From Candidatus Uhrbacteria bacterium (lineage in GTDB: Bacteria; Patescibacteriota; Patescibacteriia; UBA9934; UBA11717), in the NCBI GenBank assembly GCA_003509895.1, contig DOMJ01000043.1:15201-37458 (forward strand): DNA of 22,258 bases, read 5' to 3'. The notes below the pieces were generated by a model that saw nothing but the letters and a program-made list of their open reading frames with translations, was not told the origin of the DNA and did not search any database. Made by a program: the position numbers and the translations under genes. Below, piece by piece: positions 21,264 to 22,258 of the stretch (position 1 is the first letter of the stretch; each line of letters starts with the position of its first letter).

Positions 21264-22094
21264 TTACAAGGGACTTTGAATTCCTTGCAAAAACGTGGTT
21301 GTTACATGTGTGTATCGTTGCGTTGTGCGTATATTGGCATGTCCAAGCAACTGTTGAATGTGTCTAACGTCGGTCCCGCGTTCAAGCAGATGTGTTGCAA
21401 AACTATGACGGAGAGAGTGAAACGTTGCTCGTGGAGAGACACCGACTTGTTTGCACGATCGTTCAAATATGACCTGTAGGGTTCGGGAAGAAAGCCGTCC
21501 ACCACGGTTGCTCTCAAACAAATAATCATCCGGTGCTTTTCCCTGAACAAATACGGCAAGAGTGGTGATTAGTGGGGTTGGTAAAAGAGTGATGCGATCC
21601 TTTTGACCCTTTCCTTGGTAGACATACAGAAGGTTACACTCAAAATTAACACTGCCCGCACGTAGATCGGTGAGTTCTGAGATGCGTAGGCCGGCACCAT
21701 AAGCAAGTGCGATCATGGTTTGGTGTTTTTTATTTTGCAAACATTCTAATAGACGCTCAATGTCCGCATGCGAGATGGTGACGGGAAGACGCGATGGCCG
21801 TTTTGCATAGGGGATTTGAACGGAGCACGAGAGATGGAGAACGTCTTGGTAGTAAAACTTAATGGAGTGCAGATAAGAATTGCAGGTTTGTGCGGCGGTA
21901 CCGTTTTTGTAAAGTTCAAGAAGAAATTGTTTGATGTGTTCTATATCTGGTTCCTGAATGTCGGGATATTGTTGTAAGAATCGCCGTAGACAACCAAGAT
22001 AAGATACACGGGTGGCCGGGCTGTATCGTTTAAGCTTCAAAAGATCACTTGTGTGGTTAAGAGCGTTTTGTATGTTGGCTTGGTGTTGATCCAT
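21264..22094 (-). CDS. Tyrosine recombinase, XerC/XerD-like
   Basis: Cuts and rejoins DNA through a phosphotyrosine. The 276-residue product has an N-terminal SAM-like core-binding domain (about 8-95; RYSPATRVSYLGCLRRFL) and a catalytic domain with every key residue: R137 in YGAGLRISEL, K162 in GKGQKDR, H226-x-x-R229 in FHSLRHSFATHLL, H252 in LLGHANIRTTQRYTHV, and the nucleophile Y261. The length is slightly under the usual XerC/D (about 300). It could serve chromosome-dimer resolution or be a mobile-element or integron-like integrase; the sequence alone does not decide. No Shine-Dalgarno site is visible, and a terminator stands 15 bases upstream. Confidence 0.88.
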   Translation of the reverse strand: MDQHQANIQNALNHTSDLLKLKRYSPATRVSYLGCLRRFLQQYPDIQEPDIEHIKQFLLELYKNGTAAQTCNSYLHSIKFYYQDVLHLSCSVQIPYAKRPSRLPVTISHADIERLLECLQNKKHQTMIALAYGAGLRISELTDLRAGSVNFECNLLYVYQGKGQKDRITLLPTPLITTLAVFVQGKAPDDYLFESNRGGRLSSRTLQVIFERSCKQVGVSPRATFHSLRHSFATHLLERGTDVRHIQQLLGHANIRTTQRYTHVTTTFLQGIQSPL

Positions 22095-22108
22095 AAAGAG
22101 TCTTTGTT

Positions 22109-22133
22109 AAAATAAAAACCCACGTGTGTGGGG
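22109..22133 (-). terminator. Rho-independent terminator just upstream of the recombinase
   Basis: On the minus strand CCCAC and GTGGG (22132-22119) form a 5-bp stem with a 4-base loop, followed by TTTTTATTTT (22118-22109). The U tract is strong. It may end an upstream gene outside the window, or act as an attenuator for the recombinase. Confidence 0.7.
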
Positions 22134-22258
22134 AGATTTGTTATACATTTGGTTGGAGGATGGGGTCGCTGATCCTCTCTGTAGGCTTTCTCCATTGTTG
22201 TACACTTCTTTCTATCTGTCAATTGCAGATAACCCACCCTTTTGATACATTATCAACA
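22134..22258. other. Right-end stretch with no clear gene
   Basis: No convincing gene is seen. On the minus strand a TTGACA lies at 22221-22216, with AACAAT 17 bases on (22198-22193), a weak promoter match. TTATCAACA at the window end is one mismatch from a DnaA box. The tail of a minus-strand gene entering from the right is possible but cannot be confirmed. Confidence 0.35.

Noticed and set aside
20086..22094. Integron with attC-like cassette array next to the tyrosine recombinase
   Set aside because: The repeats do not show RYYYAAC and GTTRRRY core sites, there is no cassette array, and the recombinase lacks a clear IntI-specific insert.
21254..22258. Replication origin suggested by DnaA-box-like sites
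   Set aside because: Only one perfect box and one mismatched box lie about 1 kb apart, with no AT-rich unwinding region and no dnaA or dnaN gene.

Overview
The window reads like a compact, gene-dense bacterial chromosome with the standard code: UGA ends gpmI, the PAP2 gene and pcrA, so this is not a UGA-glycine lineage. Short intergenic gaps, stop/start overlaps, few Shine-Dalgarno sites, an N-L-P-Y active site in PrmC and divergent glycolytic enzymes suggest a small-genome lineage such as Patescibacteria (CPR, Parcubacteria-like). That placement is inference; no 16S gene is present.

Layout. 1-111 is the tail of an unidentified plus-strand gene. 164-2474 is a minus-strand translation-termination operon, rpmE-prfA-prmC, with its own promoter at 2516-2544. 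It diverges from the plus-strand rpsB-tsf operon (2731-4167), which has a near-perfect sigma-70 promoter, a structured leader and a clear terminator. 4333-11329 is a lower-glycolysis operon: gap, a membrane metallophosphoesterase, a DoxX-like protein, pgk, eno, gpmI and a BcrC-like PAP2 phosphatase. It converts glyceraldehyde-3-phosphate to phosphoenolpyruvate, with envelope genes interleaved. 11373-12542 is an HD hydrolase (SAMHD1/dGTPase-like) that looks richer in G+C than its neighbours. 12602-14675 holds a mannose-1-phosphate guanylyltransferase and mltG (envelope polymers). 14727-18628 holds a PcrA/UvrD helicase, malic enzyme and an RskA-like membrane protein.

18625-22094 is on the minus strand and is a DNA-repair and recombination block: a Xer-type tyrosine recombinase, lexA, a small protein and a DinB-type polymerase. 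lexA has a direct-repeat operator GTTC-N7-GTTC over its predicted start site.

The most unusual stretch is 20086-20571, about 486 bases without a convincing gene between lexA and the small dinB-linked gene. It holds a TTGACA promoter-like site, a 10-bp perfect inverted repeat closing a branched fold, further hairpins and repeated GTGTAGCA motifs, including an 11-bp direct repeat 360 bases apart. It is a candidate undescribed structured RNA or a small mobile remnant. A second theme is extended -10 promoters (TGnTAtAAT) at gap, pcrA and prfA; at the last two the predicted transcription start is the A of the ATG, suggesting leaderless mRNAs.
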